Shown here: one piece after another, positions 6,495-6,762 of the stretch
Numbering within the stretch: the stretch's first letter is position 1
Layout: every line of letters begins with the position of its first letter
NCBI GenBank assembly: GCA_964370735.1
Contig: CAYJLC010000071.1
Location: 1 to 6,762 of the forward strand
DNA: 6,762 nt
Reading direction: 5' to 3'
DNA from: CAYJLC01 sp964370735
Lineage (GTDB): Bacteria; Bacillota; Clostridia; Oscillospirales; Butyricicoccaceae
Position numbers and translations under genes: made by a program
The notes under the pieces: model-generated
Seen by the model: only the letters and a program-made list of their open reading frames with translations
What the model was told of the DNA's origin: nothing
Databases searched by the model: none

Positions 6495-6762
6495 CTAGTC
6501 CTCCATAATTCTATCTAGTAAAATTTCAGCTAAACGAGGGTCTGCACCTAAAGTTTTACCAATTTTAACAGTCACTCCACTATGTTTTTTAAGCGCTTCT
6601 TCGATTTCATTTGGAATATCTTCCTTAATATGAATGCCATTAAACAGAAAATATGGCACTGCTTTTATCTCTGTAACACCTTTTTCAACCAAAATATCGA
6701 TACCTTTTTCGATATTTACGTCACAAAACTCCATATATGCTATTTCTAATGGAGTATCCCCT
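6495..6762 (-). CDS. cbiX: Sirohydrochlorin cobaltochelatase CbiX, C-terminal 88 residues (cut by right edge)
   Basis: CbiX inserts Co2+ into sirohydrochlorin and so commits the tetrapyrrole to the anaerobic B12 route. The frame is open through the right edge: reading from 6761 gives GDTPLEIAYMEFCDVNIEKG, so the ATG at 6734 is internal and not the start. The visible part has the family pattern AVPYFLFNGIHIKEDIP, with a His at 6630-6632 that matches the second metal-binding histidine of the small CbiX chelatases, followed by GKTLGADPRLAEILLDRI at the end. Whether this is a short CbiX (about 120-130 residues) or the second half of a longer one cannot be seen. A SirB-type ferrochelatase for siroheme is the alternative, but the position directly before cbiET favours cobalt. 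The stop abuts the TTG start of cbiET, and the cbiET ribosome binding site lies inside its last codons. Confidence 0.9.
   Translation of the reverse strand, partial: GDTPLEIAYMEFCDVNIEKGIDILVEKGVTEIKAVPYFLFNGIHIKEDIPNEIEEALKKHSGVTVKIGKTLGADPRLAEILLDRIMED
6500..6504 (-). promoter_or_regulatory. Ribosome binding site GGAGG supporting the TTG start of cbiET
   Basis: GGAGG lies five bases before TTG 6494, inside the last codons of cbiX. The residues after the TTG (KVYIVGAGP) are the normal beginning of a CbiE domain, so a rare TTG start is well supported. Confidence 0.8.

Noticed and set aside
1..6762. tRNA, rRNA, CRISPR array, insertion sequence, riboswitch or terminator within the window.
   Set aside because: The coding regions fill the window with gaps of at most about 22 bases, and I saw no direct repeats, inverted terminal repeats or GC-rich hairpin followed by a T tract between genes.

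Overview
The whole window is one tightly packed block of anaerobic cobalamin (vitamin B12) biosynthesis genes. All nine genes lie on the minus strand and are transcribed from right to left. The DNA is clearly AT-rich, the genes overlap or nearly touch, and GGAGG-type ribosome binding sites sit inside the end of the preceding gene. This style, and the early-cobalt (cbi) enzyme set, suggest a low-GC anaerobic member of the Bacillota, most likely Clostridia. The taxonomic call is an inference. A run of ten Ns (6217-6226) marks a draft or metagenome assembly.

Layout in transcription order: the C-terminal part of cbiX (cobalt chelatase, cut by the right edge); cbiET (a fused CbiE-CbiT methyltransferase/decarboxylase, broken only by the N gap); cbiA (a,c-diamide synthase); cbiC (precorrin-8 methylmutase); cobT (lower-ligand phosphoribosyltransferase); cobU (cobinamide kinase/guanylyltransferase); cobS (cobalamin synthase); a short second CobU-like gene; and the N-terminal two thirds of cbiB (cobinamide-phosphate synthase, cut by the left edge). 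The largest gap between genes is about 22 bases, so the window has no room for an internal promoter region, riboswitch or terminator. The cluster continues beyond both edges.

How the genes work together: CbiX inserts Co2+ into sirohydrochlorin; CbiE and CbiT methylate and decarboxylate the ring; CbiC moves the C11 methyl group to give cobyrinate; CbiA amidates the a and c side chains; CbiB attaches the aminopropanol arm; CobU activates cobinamide to GDP-cobinamide; CobT makes the alpha-ribazole phosphate; and CobS joins the two at the membrane. Steps with no gene here (CbiL, CbiF/H/G, CbiD, CbiJ, CbiP, CobD) must be encoded elsewhere, probably next to this window.

I saw no unknown system. 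The observation most worth following up is the pair of CobU-like proteins, which seem to keep complementary parts of the family's motif set. Next is the N gap, which would make automatic annotation split cbiET into false pieces. Three genes (cbiA, cbiC, cobT) have tempting GTG/TTG starts that lie in or over the ribosome binding site; the better start is the ATG just downstream.
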